A stretch of DNA of 64,000 nucleotides from Siphonodentalium dalli. Its lineage: Eukaryota; Mollusca; Scaphopoda; Gadilida; Siphonodentaliidae. Under the pieces are notes generated by a model. That model was not told the DNA's origin. It did no database searches and worked only from the letters and a program-made list of their open reading frames with translations. The stretch spans positions 201,682,181 through 201,746,180 of the forward strand of contig CP136067.1 in the NCBI GenBank assembly GCA_032622095.1, in the 5' to 3' direction. The translations under genes and the position numbers were made by a program. Below are positions 10,326 through 26,700 of this stretch, one piece after another. Within the stretch, counting starts at the first letter, position 1. Each line of letters opens with the position of its first letter.

Positions 10326-13300
10326 AAAATTCTTACATGAGAAAAAATATTTCTTACATGAGGAAAGATTCTTTCTCATGTGAGAAAAAATTCTTACGAT
10401 ATCTTGCTAATTTGCATATTAAAAACCTCACGTGAGATTCTAACGTGAGATTCTAACGTGAGAATCTAACGTGAGATTCTCATGAGAATTATGTTAGGAC
10501 ATTTTGGTAAGGGTGCAGTTGAAAAATCCTGCCCACCTTTCCCATTACGTAATAATTGTAATTACTTGGGAGGATTGGTGCCAACAGGGGATTATTCGGT
10601 TGTTCAAGGGTTTTGGCACTTTTTTCTGCCTGTCAAAGAAGCGCATGCAAGGTGATGAAATCTGTTCGGACATTAAATGTTGATAAGAGGTCTAGTGTGA
10701 AAATGTGCATTCAGTCTGGAAAAGATCGTTAACGAAAATTATTCCATGTTCTTTCCATGTCCGTAGATTCAGTGTTGAACCTTTTATTTTAAAATGTTCA
10801 TTATTCCATAAAATTGAAGACAGTAAGTGTAGGGTCTCTTTTTCTGATATCAATAGCTCAGACCAGGTAATAAGGACATCTCTCCAGAAAGATTCTGGAT
10901 ACGGGCAGAATATTGTTTTAAGTATTGGCCTCCATATGTGAGAAAGAGGGGATCTTCGTCTATTGGTAAATCTACAAGGGGTACCATTTCGGTAAAATTT
11001 GGCAAATCCACGTTATTTTCATAGATGAGTTGAAAGCTTCAACATCAACCATTTTCAGGCCCCCTGCAAATAAAATAAAATAGTCCCCTTTTAAGTCATC
11101 TGAGGTCAAAGGCATTATCAAGATATTCCCCTGGTCAGGTGACCCATGTATACCAATTTTCCTACATATCTTCTACGCTGATAAGGAAAACTCTTTATTG
11201 CCCATATCTGTTATTTGTGCCCCTTCAATTCATCTGAGGTCAACTGTACCTATCCCATGACACCGCTTGGGCCAATATACACATGTGAACCAATTTTCAA
11301 TGACCAGATTTTAACCATATTGGGTATATAATTAATTATTCAGTGAAATTAATAGATAGCTCCTGTTAAGACATCTATCCCAAGGCACTCCCTGTGTCAA
11401 CTGACCCATGTATACAAATATTCAACAAATATCCACCAGTTTTGTCCAGACAGATAACAAACAAATAAAAATTGAGCTTTATTAGTATAGATGGAAGGAT
11501 ATTAAATCATTTCAAGATACCTGAAACTCCAGTGGATAACTGCAGAGAAATTTAGAAAGTGGTGAAGAAATAGTATGAATCACAGTTTGACATAATTAAC
11601 ATATAGTACCAAACATTATACATAATTATGCTCTTACAGGTTAAATGACAGGTTAATTGATAATACTTTTATTGTGTATAATATAAGACCATATTAACAA
11701 TACAAAATGCGTATTTTCAAAACAAAAACAATACAAATAGCACTATTACATGATTGTATATAAATCACTCAAAACATTTTAAAACTTAATCTAAGAGTTG
11801 CCATCACTGAAATATCTGTATACACCCATCAGTAAGCCTGTCCCTGAGAATAAGCCCGGGCTATGTTTTTCGCTCTGAAAAACATCACGGGTTCACGGGT
11901 GGTTCTCGTAGATAAGCCCACCCCAATTTTTAGAATGAAGAGGGCGAGTATACATTAATGTCAGGTTAACTCTGAAAGATGATAACAATTCATGCACAAA
12001 AATAGCCTTAATACATCTAATTGCCATTGCCAACTCATTAATACAACCTGCCCTTTTGAATTTCAGAAAATGCTGTATTACAATATATAAGATATTTATG
12101 TCTTATTTTAAATATTTAATCTAACATAATAATACACAAAATAACTTATTCTAACTAAATAAAATATTATGATTCATATAAAACATGACATTAGATTAGG
12201 ACTATGTGGGGGTTCTCAAAGGTAAGCCCAGTCCAGAGTTTTTGTGTAAAAAAAACAAATTATAGCCCTCCCCCGGGCTTACTGATGGGTGTAATATCAG
12301 AGATGTCATTAAAACTTATTAATTGATTAGGTGATGCATCATAATGGGTATGGGTATCAAAAGGCACTAATGGCAGTGCACTATCAAAAATCACTATCAA
12401 ATATTATAAAAGAGAAATGAGCATTGACACTAAAGGCACTTACAGACAGCGACACGAACAATGCGAACTATTAGCACAAATAATTCTCGTGGAAATTCGT
12501 CATCATACATTGTGGGTTATTCTTGTTTGTTTTGCGTTTTCAAATGGCAACTTTGCAGTCATCGCAGATGGTATATATCTTTTTTATTTCCCAAGGGGCT
12601 GTGGGCTCATTGGTCCAAATGCATATACGTTCATAACACTGAAATAGTCTTTTTAATGCCTTCTAATAAAAAAAAAAAAATGCAAATTAAACAAGAGGTG
12701 TGCACTCGCGTGCTAGCATACCCCCACTGTGGCAATATTCAACCCGCATTATCCATAAACCCAACAAAAAAGATTTTTAACTTTAAAGAAAAATTTGGAT
12801 TAATAATATCGATATGGTGTCGCAAGAAGCTTGTACAGAAAAAAATATTCAAATTGGTTATATTTGTTCGAATGATTGCAGAAACCCAAAAAATGGTAGA
12901 AAATGAGGCGTAACTTAAAAACAAAAGTCGGACCGAAACGCAATTAGCATCATGCGGAGAGGCAGTCCTAAGGAGATTGCATACAAAAAATTATTGAAAT
13001 CGGTTCAAAGTTGTTCGAGTTATGAGGTCGGACGGACGGACACACGGAGGGAGAAAGCATGACGGACACACGCAGTCAATCCAGTATACCCCCCATTTTC
13101 TTCGAAAGTTGGGGTATAATAAGTTACCAAATTTGACTCATATATCAATATAAGTTTAGAGGATTGCAAGCTATGTGTATAGCATATCTGGTCATGAAGT
13201 AGCATCGTTTTGATGTCAAAATTTAAACGTTGAACCATTCAAATGAATTCGTACAAAACACCAGTATTTGAGATCGCCACAAGCCAAGAAAAAAACCCGC

Positions 13301-14789
13301 AAGATACATGTAGTTGCAAAAGTCATATTTAAGGAACATGTCCATATCTGAGCAAAACTCGCATGCGAATGAATCAACTGTGACACGATCACACCAGTCG
13401 GCAGTCGCCACTTAGATACGCCCTCACTCGAGATTATTTACAGCTCAACACTTTGACTGATTGTTTGAAAATCTAAACCGCGATGAAGTAAAGACGGATT
13501 CGTCATCTCAAGTTTAGCCTCGGTGAAGCTGGTTTAGCTGGATCGCCTAATTAGATGGTTTAGTTGCCGGTTTAAAATATCAAAATTGACAAAAACTTAT
13601 CCCCACACACTTTAATGGCGTGAGTGCTTCTCGCTTATAAATTTCCAATCAAAATATGCTCGCTGTCGTAATTATTGATTCTTGCAATCAATAAAATGAG
13701 GCGGTCTGCATTAGAAAAGTACTATTAATTATCTCGACGATACAGAGACATCACTGCTAAACCATTGGTCTGGCTGGACCAGTTTTAAACCAGAGATGAC
13801 GAATGTGGCACTTAGACCTGCGGTCTCGGGTTTAAACCACAGATTTTGCTGACTCACAGTGATTTAAACCTAGAGGTTTATGTAGATCAGGTTTAAACCA
13901 CAGGCACTTTGTAGAAAACAGTGTTTACATAATATATATATAAAGGTATATTTTCATAATACTTTTGCTACAAGCTCCCCGTGGTTTAAACCTGAGATGA
14001 TGAATCCATCCCTTACGGGGTGGATTACAAATGATAAATCATGGTGAAGGGAATCTGCACTATCGCATACTTCAGAAACACAACGAAGTGTTGAAGCGAT
14101 ACTCGCCATTGATCGATTGGGCACTTGGAATTATGGTATAATCGATGACCCCGAGAATTTAACGAGATAGTGAATATCGTCAGGACATAGATTGATTCCA
14201 CAACTGCATTGCAATGCGAATGATGAAATATCCCTTGGTTAGTGACAAATGAGCGATTTCGATGAATTATTATAGAATGTTACATTATCCATAGGAGGCT
14301 GAGACAATGTACTCGGTAAATAGGATATCAATTTGAGTGACACTCAGGTCTTCAATATGATCCTAATCCATTGTGGGTTGTGTGTCTACAGTTGCACAAG
14401 TTTGCTACAATTTGGTCCCTTGATATAATTGTGTCGCAAGGGAAAGTCATTTTACAGTCATGGAATATAAGTAGTGGCTCACCTTGTCAATTGTCATTCT
14501 GTTTATCACGATTAATCCGTTCCACCAATAATGAAGTATTTATTTATTTACAACTGCGTATACATTAGACGTTATAATATGATACATGAACATCATAAAC
14601 ACATTAGTTCGATAAAAGATGATAATTGGGTTTTACATATTGAGATGTATCAATCAATCTAGTGGGTTGGACTAAGATCTCGAGGACACCTGGCTATCAT
14701 ATCTCCATGAAGATACAGATGTTTCAAAGAAATTTCCAGGTGCTCCTCTGTTCATGGTGCTATATATTGGCTAAATATTCTTAGTTTCT
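10326..14789 (+). repeat. macrosatellite copy 2 (4464 bp)
   Basis: It shares with copies 3-6 the CAAATAATTCTCG variant (near 12477) and GAAGTAAAGACGG (near 13484). It begins with the chimeric joint GTTT-CT-AAAATTC (10320-10332). Confidence 0.95.
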
Positions 14790-17700
14790 AAAATTCTTAC
14801 ATGAGAAAAAATATTTCTTACATGAGGAAAGATTCTTTCTCATGTGAGAAAAAATTCTTACGATATCTTGCTAATTTGCATATTAAAAACCTCACGTGAG
14901 ATTCTAACGTGAGATTCTAACGTGAGAATCTAACGTGAGATTCTCATGAGAATTATGTTAGGACATTTTGGTAAGGGTGCAGTTGAAAAATCCTGCCCAC
15001 CTTTCCCATTACGTAATAATTGTAATTACTTGGGAGGATTGGTGCCAACAGGGGATTATTCGGTTGTTCAAGGGTTTTGGCACTTTTTTCTGCCTGTCAA
15101 AGAAGCGCATGCAAGGTGATGAAATCTGTTCGGACATTAAATGTTGATAAGAGGTCTAGTGTGAAAATGTGCATTCAGTCTGGAAAAGATCGTTAACGAA
15201 AATTATTCCATGTTCTTTCCATGTCCGTAGATTCAGTGTTGAACCTTTTATTTTAAAATGTTCATTATTCCATAAAATTGAAGACAGTAAGTGTAGGGTC
15301 TCTTTTTCTGATATCAATAGCTCAGACCAGGTAATAAGGACATCTCTCCAGAAAGATTCTGGATACGGGCAGAATATTGTTTTAAGTATTGGCCTCCATA
15401 TGTGAGAAAGAGGGGATCTTCGTCTATTGGTAAATCTACAAGGGGTACCATTTCGGTAAAATTTGGCAAATCCACGTTATTTTCATAGATGAGTTGAAAG
15501 CTTCAACATCAACCATTTTCAGGCCCCCTGCAAATAAAATAAAATAGTCCCCTTTTAAGTCATCTGAGGTCAAAGGCATTATCAAGATATTCCCCTGGTC
15601 AGGTGACCCATGTATACCAATTTTCCTACATATCTTCTACGCTGATAAGGAAAACTCTTTATTGCCCATATCTGTTATTTGTGCCCCTTCAATTCATCTG
15701 AGGTCAACTGTACCTATCCCATGACACCGCTTGGGCCAATATACACATGTGAACCAATTTTCAATGACCAGATTTTAACCATATTGGGTATATAATTAAT
15801 TATTCAGTGAAATTAATAGATAGCTCCTGTTAAGACATCTATCCCAAGGCACTCCCTGTGTCAACTGACCCATGTATACAAATATTCAACAAATATCCAC
15901 CAGTTTTGTCCAGACAGATAACAAACAAATAAAAATTGAGCTTTATTAGTATAGATGGAAGGATATTAAATCATTTCAAGATACCTGAAACTCCAGTGGA
16001 TAACTGCAGAGAAATTTAGAAAGTGGTGAAGAAATAGTATGAATCACAGTTTGACATAATTAACATATAGTACCAAACATTATACATAATTATGCTCTTA
16101 CAGGTTAAATGACAGGTTAATTGATAATACTTTTATTGTGTATAATATAAGACCATATTAACAATACAAAATGCGTATTTTCAAAACAAAAACAATACAA
16201 ATAGCACTATTACATGATTGTATATAAATCACTCAAAACATTTTAAAACTTAATCTAAGAGTTGCCATCACTGAAATATCTGTATACACCCATCAGTAAG
16301 CCTGTCCCTGAGAATAAGCCCGGGCTATGTTTTTCGCTCTGAAAAACATCACGGGTTCACGGGTGGTTCTCGTAGATAAGCCCACCCCAATTTTTAGAAT
16401 GAAGAGGGCGAGTATACATTAATGTCAGGTTAACTCTGAAAGATGATAACAATTCATGCACAAAAATAGCCTTAATACATCTAATTGCCATTGCCAACTC
16501 ATTAATACAACCTGCCCTTTTGAATTTCAGAAAATGCTGTATTACAATATATAAGATATTTATGTCTTATTTTAAATATTTAATCTAACATAATAATACA
16601 CAAAATAACTTATTCTAACTAAATAAAATATTATGATTCATATAAAACATGACATTAGATTAGGACTATGTGGGGGTTCTCAAAGGTAAGCCCAGTCCAG
16701 AGTTTTTGTGTAAAAAAAACAAATTATAGCCCTCCCCCGGGCTTACTGATGGGTGTAATATCAGAGATGTCATTAAAACTTATTAATTGATTAGGTGATG
16801 CATCATAATGGGTATGGGTATCAAAAGGCACTAATGGCAGTGCACTATCAAAAATCACTATCAAATATTATAAAAGAGAAATGAGCATTGACACTAAAGG
16901 CACTTACAGACAGCGACACGAACAATGCGAACTATTAGCACAAATAATTCTCGTGGAAATTCGTCATCATACATTGTGGGTTATTCTTGTTTGTTTTGCG
17001 TTTTCAAATGGCAACTTTGCAGTCATCGCAGATGGTATATATCTTTTTTATTTCCCAAGGGGCTGTGGGCTCATTGGTCCAAATGCATATACGTTCATAA
17101 CACTGAAATAGTCTTTTTAATGCCTTCTAATAAAAAAAAAAAAAATGCAAATTAAACAAGAGGTGTGCACTCGCGTGCTAGCATACCCCCACTGTGGCAA
17201 TATTCAACCCGCATTATCCATAAACCCAACAAAAAAGATTTTTAACTTTAAAGAAAAATTTGGATTAATAATATCGATATGGTGTCGCAAGAAGCTTGTA
17301 CAGAAAAAAATATTCAAATTGGTTATATTTGTTCGAATGATTGCAGAAACCCAAAAAATGGTAGAAAATGAGGCGTAACTTAAAAACAAAAGTCGGACCG
17401 AAACGCAATTAGCATCACGCGGAGAGGCAGTCCTAAGGAGATTGCATACAAAAAATTATTGAAATCGGTTCAAAGTTGTTCGAGTTATGAGGTCGGACGG
17501 ACGGACACACGGAGGGAGAAAGCATGACGGACACACGCAGTCAATCCAGTATACCCCCCATTTTCTTCGAAAGTTGGGGTATAATAAGTTACCAAATTTG
17601 ACTCATATATCAATATAAGTTTAGAGGATTGCAAGCTATGTGTATAGCATATCTGGTCATGAAGTAGCATCGTTTTGATGTCAAAATTTAAACGTTGAAC

Positions 17701-19254
17701 CATTCAAATGAATTCGTACAAAACACCAGTATTTGAGATCGCCACAAGCCAAGAAAAAAACCCGCAAGATACATGTAGTTGCAAAAGTCATATTTAAGGA
17801 ACATGTCCATATCTGAGCAAAACTCGCATGCGAATGAATCAACTGTGACACGATCACACCAGTCGGCAGTCGCCACTTAGATACGCCCTCACTCGAGATT
17901 ATTTACAGCTCAACACTTTGACTGATTGTTTGAAAATCTAAACCGCGATGAAGTAAAGACGGATTCGTCATCTCAAGTTTAGCCTCGGTGAAGCTGGTTT
18001 AGCTGGATCGCCTAATTAGATGGTTTAGTTGCCGGTTTAAAATATCAAAATTGACAAAAACTTATCCCCACACACTTTAATGGCGTGAGTGCTTCTCGCT
18101 TATAAATTTCCAATCAAAATATGCTCGCTGTCGTAATTATTGATTCTTGCAATCAATAAAATGAGGCGGTCTGCATTAGAAAAGTACTATTAATTATCTC
18201 GACGATACAGAGACATCACTGCTAAACCATTGGTCTGGCTGGACCAGTTTTAAACCAGAGATGACGAATGTGGCACTTAGACCTGCGGTCTCGGGTTTAA
18301 ACCACAGATTTTGCTGACTCACAGTGATTTAAACCTAGAGGTTTATGTAGATCAGGTTTAAACCACAGGCACTTTGTAGAAAACAGTGTTTACATAATAT
18401 ATATATAAAGGTATATTTTCATAATACTTTTGCTACAAGCTCCCCGTGGTTTAAACCTGAGATGATGAATCCATCCCTTACGGGGTGGATTACAAATGAT
18501 AAATCATGGTGAAGGGAATCTGCACTATCGCATACTTCAGAAACACAACGAAGTGTTGAAGCGATACTCGCCATTGATCGATTGGGCACTTGGAATTATG
18601 GTATAATCGATGACCCCGAGAATTTAACGAGATAGTGAATATCGTCAGGACATAGATTGATTCCACAACTGCATTGCAATGCGAATGATGAAATATCCCT
18701 TGGTTAGTGACAAATGAGCGATTTCGATGAATTATTATAGAATGTTACATTATCCATAGGAGGCTGAGACAATGTACTCGGTAAATAGGATATCAATTTG
18801 AGTGACACTCAGGTCTTCAATATGATCCTAATCCATTGTGGGTTGTGTGTCTACAGTTGCACAAGTTTGCTACAATTTGGTCCCTTGATATAATTGTGTC
18901 GCAAGGGAAAGTCATTTTACAGTCATGGAATATAAGTAGTGGCTCACCTTGTCAATTGTCATTCTGTTTATCACGATTAATCCGTTCCACCAATAATGAA
19001 GTATTTATTTATTTACAACTGCGTATACATTAGACGTTATAATATGATACATGAACATCATAAACACATTAGTTCGATAAAAGATGATAATTGGGTTTTA
19101 CATATTGAGATGTATCAATCAATCTAGTGGGTTGGACTAAGATCTCGAGGACACCTGGCTATCATATCTCCATGAAGATACAGATGTTTCAAAGAAATTT
19201 CCAGGTGCTCCTCTGTTCATGGTGCTATATATTGGCTAAATATTCTTAGTTTCT
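14790..19254 (+). repeat. macrosatellite copy 3 (4465 bp)
   Basis: It is almost identical to copy 2. It has one extra A in the poly-A tract near 17132, which shifts the local reading frame, and a private CACGCGG instead of CATGCGG near 17416. Confidence 0.95.
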
Positions 19255-22200
19255 AAAATTCTTACATGAGAAAAAATATTTCTTACATGAGGAAAGATTC
19301 TTTCTCATGTGAGAAAAAATTCTTACGATATCTTGCTAATTTGCATATTAAAAACCTCACGTGAGATTCTAACGTGAGATTCTAACGTGAGAATCTAACG
19401 TGAGATTCTCATGAGAATTATGTTAGGACATTTTGGTAAGGGTGCAGTTGAAAAATCCTGCCCACCTTTCCCATTACGTAATAATTGTAATTACTTGGGA
19501 GGATTGGTGCCAACAGGGGATTATTCGGTTGTTCAAGGGTTTTGGCACTTTTTTCTGCCTGTCAAAGAAGCGCATGCAAGGTGATGAAATCTGTTCGGAC
19601 ATTAAATGTTGATAAGAGGTCTAGTGTGAAAATGTGCATTCAGTCTGGAAAAGATCGTTAACGAAAATTATTCCATGTTCTTTCCATGTCCGTAGATTCA
19701 GTGTTGAACCTTTTATTTTAAAATGTTCATTATTCCATAAAATTGAAGACAGTAAGTGTAGGGTCTCTTTTTCTGATATCAATAGCTCAGACCAGGTAAT
19801 AAGGACATCTCTCCAGAAAGATTCTGGATACGGGCAGAATATTGTTTTAAGTATTGGCCTCCATATGTGAGAAAGAGGGGATCTTCGTCTATTGGTAAAT
19901 CTACAAGGGGTACCATTTCGGTAAAATTTGGCAAATCCACGTTATTTTCATAGATGAGTTGAAAGCTTCAACATCAACCATTTTCAGGCCCCCCTGCAAA
20001 TAAAATAAAATAGTCCCCTTTTAAGTCATCTGAGGTCAAAGGCATTATCAAGATATTCCCCTGGTCAGGTGACCCATGTATACCAATTTTCCTACATATC
20101 TTCTACGCTGATAAGGAAAACTCTTTATTGCCCATATCTGTTATTTGTGCCCCTTCAATTCATCTGAGGTCAACTGTACCTATCCCATGACACCGCTTGG
20201 GCCAATATACACATGTGAAACCAATTTTTCAATGACCAGATTTTAACCATATTGGGTATATAATTAATTATTCAGTGAAATTAATAGATAGCTCCTGTTA
20301 AGACATCTATCCCAAGGCACTCCCTGTGTCAACTGACCCATGTATACAAATATTCAACAAATATCCACCAGTTTTGTCCAGACAGATAACAAACAAATAA
20401 AAATTGAGCTTTATTAGTATAGATGGAAGGATATTAAATCATTTCAAGATACCTGAAACTCCAGTGGATAACTGCAGAGAAATTTAGAAAGTGGTGAAGA
20501 AATAGTATGAATCACAGTTTGACATAATTAACATATAGTACCAAACATTATACATAATTATGCTCTTACAGGTTAAATGACAGGTTAATTGATAATACTT
20601 TTATTGTGTATAATATAAGACCATATTAAACAATACAAAATGCGTATTTTCAAAACAAAAACAATACAAATAGCACTATTACATGATTGTATATAAATCA
20701 CTCAAAACATTTTAAAACTTAATCTAAGAGTTGCCATCACTGAAATATCTGTATACACCCATCAGTAAGCCTGTCCCTGAGAATAAGCCCGGGCTATGTT
20801 TTTCGCTCTGAAAAACATCACGGGTTCACGGGTGGTTCTCGTAGATAAGCCCACCCCAATTTTTAGAATGAAGAGGGCGAGTATACATTAATGTCAGGTT
20901 AACTCTGAAAGATGATAACAATTCATGCACAAAAATAGCCTTAATACATCTAATTGCCATTGCCAACTCATTAATACAACCTGCCCTTTTGAATTTCAGA
21001 AAATGCTGTATTACAATATATAAGATATTTATGTCTTATTTTAAATATTTAATCTAACATAATAATACACAAAATAACTTATTCTAACTAAATAAAATAT
21101 GATTCATCATATAAAACATGACATTAGATTAGGACTATGTGGGGGTTCTCAAAGGTAAGCCCAGTCCAGAGTTTTTGTGTAAAAAAAACAAATTATAGCC
21201 CTCCCCCGGGCTTACTGATGGGTGTAATATCAGAGATGTCATTAAAACTTATTAATTGATTAGGTGATGCATCATAATGGGTATGGGTATCAAAAGGCAC
21301 TAATGGCAGTGCACTATCAAAAATCACTATCAAATATTATAAAAGAGAAATGAGCATTGACACTAAAGGCACTTACAGACAGCGACACGAACAATGCGAA
21401 CTATTAGCACAAATAATTCTCGTGGAAATTCGTCATCATACATTGTGGGTTATTCTTGTTTGTTTTGCGTTTTCAAATGGCAACTTTGCAGTCATCGCAG
21501 ATGGTATATATCTTTTTTATTTCCCAAGGGGCTGTGGGCTCATTGGTCCAAATGCATATACGTTCATAACACTGAAATAGTCTTTTTAATGCCTTCTAAT
21601 AAATAAAAAAAAATGCAAATTAAACAAGAGGTGTGCACTCGCGTGCTAGCATACCCCCACTGTGGCAATATTCAACCCGCATTATCCATAAACCCAACAA
21701 AAAAGATTTTTAACTTTAAAGAAAAATTTGGATTAATAATATCGATATGGTGTCGCAAGAAGCTTGTACAGAAAAAAATATTCAAATTGGTTATATTTGT
21801 TCGAATGATTGCAGAAACCCAAAAAATGGTAGAAAATGAGGCGTAACTTAAAAACAAAAGTCGGACCGAAACGCAATTAGGATCATGCGGAGAGGCAGTC
21901 CTAAGGAGATTGCATACAAAAAATTATTGAAATCGGTTCAAAGTTGTTCGAGTTATGAGGTCGGACGGACGGACACACGGAGGGAGAAAGCATGACGGAC
22001 ACACGCAGTCAATCCAGTATACCCCCCATTTTCTTCGAAAGTTGGGGTATAATAAGTTACCAAATTTGACTCATATATCAATATAAGTTTAGAGGATTGC
22101 AAGCTATGTGTATAGCATATCTGGTCATGAAGTAGCATCGTTTTGATGTCAAAATTTAAACGTTGAACCATTCAAATGAATTCGTACAAAACACCAGTAT

Positions 22201-23722
22201 TTGAGATCGCCACAAGCCAAGAAAAAAACCCGCAAGATACATGTAGTTGCAAAAGTCATATTTAAGGAACATGTCCATATCTGAGCAAAACTCGCATGCG
22301 AATGAATCAACTGTGACACGATCACACCAGTCGGCAGTCGCCACTTAGATACGCCCTCACTCGAGATTATTTACAGCTCAACACTTTGACTGATTGTTTG
22401 AAAATCTAAACCGCGATGAAGTAAAGACGGATTCGTCATCTCAAGTTTAGCCTCGGTGAAGCTGGTTTAGCTGGATCGCCTAATTAGATGGTTTAGTTGC
22501 CGGTTTAAAATATCAAAATTGACAAAAACTTATCCCCACACACTTTAATGGCGTGAGTGCTTCTCGCTTATAAATTTCCAATCAAAATATGCTCGCTGTC
22601 GTAATTATTGATTCTTGCAATCAATAAAATGAGGCGGTCTGCATTAGAAAAGTACTATTAATTATCTCGACGATACAGAGACATCACTGCTAAACCATTG
22701 GTCTGGCTGGACCAGTTTTAAACCAGAGATGACGAATGTGGCACTTAGACCTGCGGTCTCGGGTTTAAACCACAGATTTTGCTGACTCACAGTGATTTAA
22801 ACCTAGAGGTTTATGTAGATCAGGTTTAAACCACAGGCACTTTGTAGAAAACAGTGTTTACATAATATATATATAAAGGTATATTTTCATAATACTTTTG
22901 CTACAAGCTCCCCGTGGTTTAAACCTGAGATGATGAATCCATCCCTTACGGGGTGGATTACAAATGATAAATCATGGTGAAGGGAATCTGCACTATCGCA
23001 TACTTCAGAAACACAACGAAGTGTTGAAGCGATACTCGCCATTGATCGATTGGGCACTTGGAATTATGGTATAATCGATGACCCCGAGAATTTAACGAGA
23101 TAGTGAATATCGTCAGGACATAGATTGATTCCACAACTGCATTGCAATGCGAATGATGAAATATCCCTTGGTTAGTGACAAATGAGCGATTTCGATGAAT
23201 TATTATAGAATGTTACATTATCCATAGGAGGCTGAGACAATGTACTCGGTAAATAGGATATCAATTTGAGTGACACTCAGGTCTTCAATATGATCCTAAT
23301 CCATTGTGGGTTGTGTGTCTACAGTTGCACAAGTTTGCTACAATTTGGTCCCTTGATATAATTGTGTCGCAAGGGAAAGTCATTTTACAGTCATGGAATA
23401 TAAGTAGTGGCTCACCTTGTCAATTGTCATTCTGTTTATCACGATTAATCCGTTCCACCAATAATGAAGTATTTATTTATTTACAACTGCGTATACATTA
23501 GACGTTATAATATGATACATGAACATCATAAACACATTAGTTCGATAAAAGATGATAATTGGGTTTTACATATTGAGATGTATCAATCAATCTAGTGGGT
23601 TGGACTAAGATCTCGAGGACACCTGGCTATCATATCTCCATGAAGATACAGATGTTTCAAAGAAATTTCCAGGTGCTCCTCTGTTCATGGTGCTATATAT
23701 TGGCTAAATATTCTTAGTTTCT
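19255..23722 (+). repeat. macrosatellite copy 4 (4468 bp)
   Basis: Private single-base gains lie near 19988 (extra C), 20219 and 20228 (extra A and T) and 20629 (extra A). A rearranged ATGATTCATCATATAAA lies near 21099, a T interrupts the poly-A near 21604, and TTAGGATCATG lies near 21877. Confidence 0.95.
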
Positions 23723-26700
23723 AAAATTCTTACATGAGAAAAAATATTTCTTACATGAGGAAAGATTCTTTCTCATGTGAGAAAAAATTCTTACGATATC
23801 TTGCTAATTTGCATATTAAAAACCTCACGTGAGATTCTAACGTGAGATTCTAACGTGAGAATCTAACGTGAGATTCTCATGAGAATTATGTTAGGACATT
23901 TTGGTAAGGGTGCAGTTGAAAAATCCTGCCCACCTTTCCCATTACGTAATAATTGTAATTACTTGGGAGGATTGGTGCCAACAGGGGATTATTCGGTTGT
24001 TCAAGGGTTTTGGCACTTTTTTCTGCCTGTCAAAGAAGCGCATGCAAGGTGATGAAATCTGTTCGGACATTAAATGTTGATAAGAGGTCTAGTGTGAAAA
24101 TGTGCATTCAGTCTGGAAAAGATCGTTAACGAAAATTATTCCATGTTCTTTCCATGTCCGTAGATTCAGTGTTGAACCTTTTATTTTAAAATGTTCATTA
24201 TTCCATAAAATTGAAGACAGTAAGTGTAGGGTCTCTTTTTCTGATATCAATAGCTCAGACCAGGTAATAAGGACATCTCTCCAGAAAGATTCTGGATACG
24301 GGCAGAATATTGTTTTAAGTATTGGCCTCCATATGTGAGAAAGAGGGGATCTTCGTCTATTGGTAAATCTACAAGGGGTACCATTTCGGTAAAATTTGGC
24401 AAATCCACGTTATTTTCATAGATGAGTTGAAAGCTTCAACATCAACCATTTTCAGGCCCCCTGCAAATAAAATAAAATAGTCCCCTTTTAAGTCATCTGA
24501 GGTCAAAGGCATTATCAAGATATTCCCCTGGTCAGGTGACCCATGTATACCAATTTTCCTACATATCTTCTACGCTGATAAGGAAAACTCTTTATTGCCC
24601 ATATCTGTTATTTGTGCCCCTTCAATTCATCTGAGGTCAACTGTACCTATCCCATGACACCGCTTGGGCCAATATACACATGTGAACCAATTTTCAATGA
24701 CCAGATTTTAACCATATTGGGTATATAATTAATTATTCAGTGAAATTAATAGATAGCTCCTGTTAAGACATCTATCCCAAGGCACTCCCTGTGTCAACTG
24801 ACCCATGTATACAAATATTCAACAAATATCCACCAGTTTTGTCCAGACAGATAACAAACAAATAAAAATTGAGCTTTATTAGTATAGATGGAAGGATATT
24901 AAATCATTTCAAGATACCTGAAACTCCAGTGGATAACTGCAGAGAAATTTAGAAAGTGGTGAAGAAATAGTATGAATCACAGTTTGACATAATTAACATA
25001 TAGTACCAAACATTATACATAATTATGCTCTTACAGGTTAAATGACAGGTTAATTGATAATACTTTTATTGTGTATAATATAAGACCATATTAACAATAC
25101 AAAATGCGTATTTTCAAAACAAAAACAATACAAATAGCACTATTACATGATTGTATATAAATCACTCAAAACATTTTAAAACTTAATCTAAGAGTTGCCA
25201 TCACTGAAATATCTGTATACACCCATCAGTAAGCCTGTCCCTGAGAATAAGCCCGGGCTATGTTTTTCGCTCTGAAAAACATCACGGGTTCACGGGTGGT
25301 TCTCGTAGATAAGCCCACCCCAATTTTTAGAATGAAGAGGGCGAGTATACATTAATGTCAGGTTAACTCTGAAAGATGATAACAATTCATGCACAAAAAT
25401 AGCCTTAATACATCTAATTGCCATTGCCAACTCATTAATACAACCTGCCCTTTTGAATTTCAGAAAATGCTGTATTACAATATATAAGATATTTATGTCT
25501 TATTTTAAATATTTAATCTAACATAATAATACACAAAATAACTTATTCTAACTAAATAAAATATTATGATTCATATAAAACATGAAATTAGATTAGGACT
25601 ATGTGGGGGTTCTCAAAGGTAAGCCCAGTCCAGAGTTTTTGTGTAAAAAAAACAAATTATAGCCCTCCCCCGGGCTTACTGATGGGTGTAATATCAGAGA
25701 TGTCATTAAAACTTATTAATTGATTAGGTGATGCATCATAATGGGTATGGGTATCAAAAGGCACTAATGGCAGTGCACTATCAAAAATCACTATCAAATA
25801 TTATAAAAGAGAAATGAGCATTGACACTAAAGGCACTTACAGACAGCGACACGAACTATTAGCACAAATAATTCTCGTGGAAATTCGTCATCATACATTG
25901 TGGGTTATTCTTGTTTGTTTTGCGTTTTCAAATGGCAACTTTGCAGTCATCGCAGATGGTATATATCTTTTTTATTTCCCAAGGGGCTGTGGGCTCATTG
26001 GTCCAAATGCATATACGTTCATAACACTGAAATAGTCTTTTTAATGCCTTCTAATAAAAAAAAAAAAATGCAAATTAAACAAGAGGTGTGCACTCGCGTG
26101 CTAGCATACCCCCACTGTGGCAATATTCAACCCGCATTATCCATAAACCCAACAAAAAAGATTTTTAACTTTAAAGAAAAATTTGGATTAATAATATCGA
26201 TATGGTGTCGCAAGAAGCTTGTACAGAAAAAAATATTCAAATTGGTTATATTTGTTCGAATGATTGCAGAAACCCAAAAAATGGTAGAAAATGAGGCGTA
26301 ACTTAAAAACAAAAGTCGGACCGAAACGCAATTAGCATCATGCGGAGAGGCAGTCCTAAGGAGATTGCATACAAAAAATTATTGAAATCGGTTCAAAGTT
26401 GTTCGAGTTATGAGGTCGGACGGACGGACACACGGAGGGAGAAAGCATGACGGACACACGCAGTCAATCCAGTATACCCCCCATTTTCTTCGAAAGTTGG
26501 GGTATAATAAGTTACCAAATTTGACTCATATATCAATATAAGTTTAGAGGATTGCAAGCTATGTGTATAGCATATCTGGTCATGAAGTAGCATCGTTTTG
26601 ATGTCAAAATTTAAACGTTGAACCATTCAAATGAATTCGTACAAAACACCAGTATTTGAGATCGCCACAAGCCAAGAAAAAAACCCGCAAGATACATGTA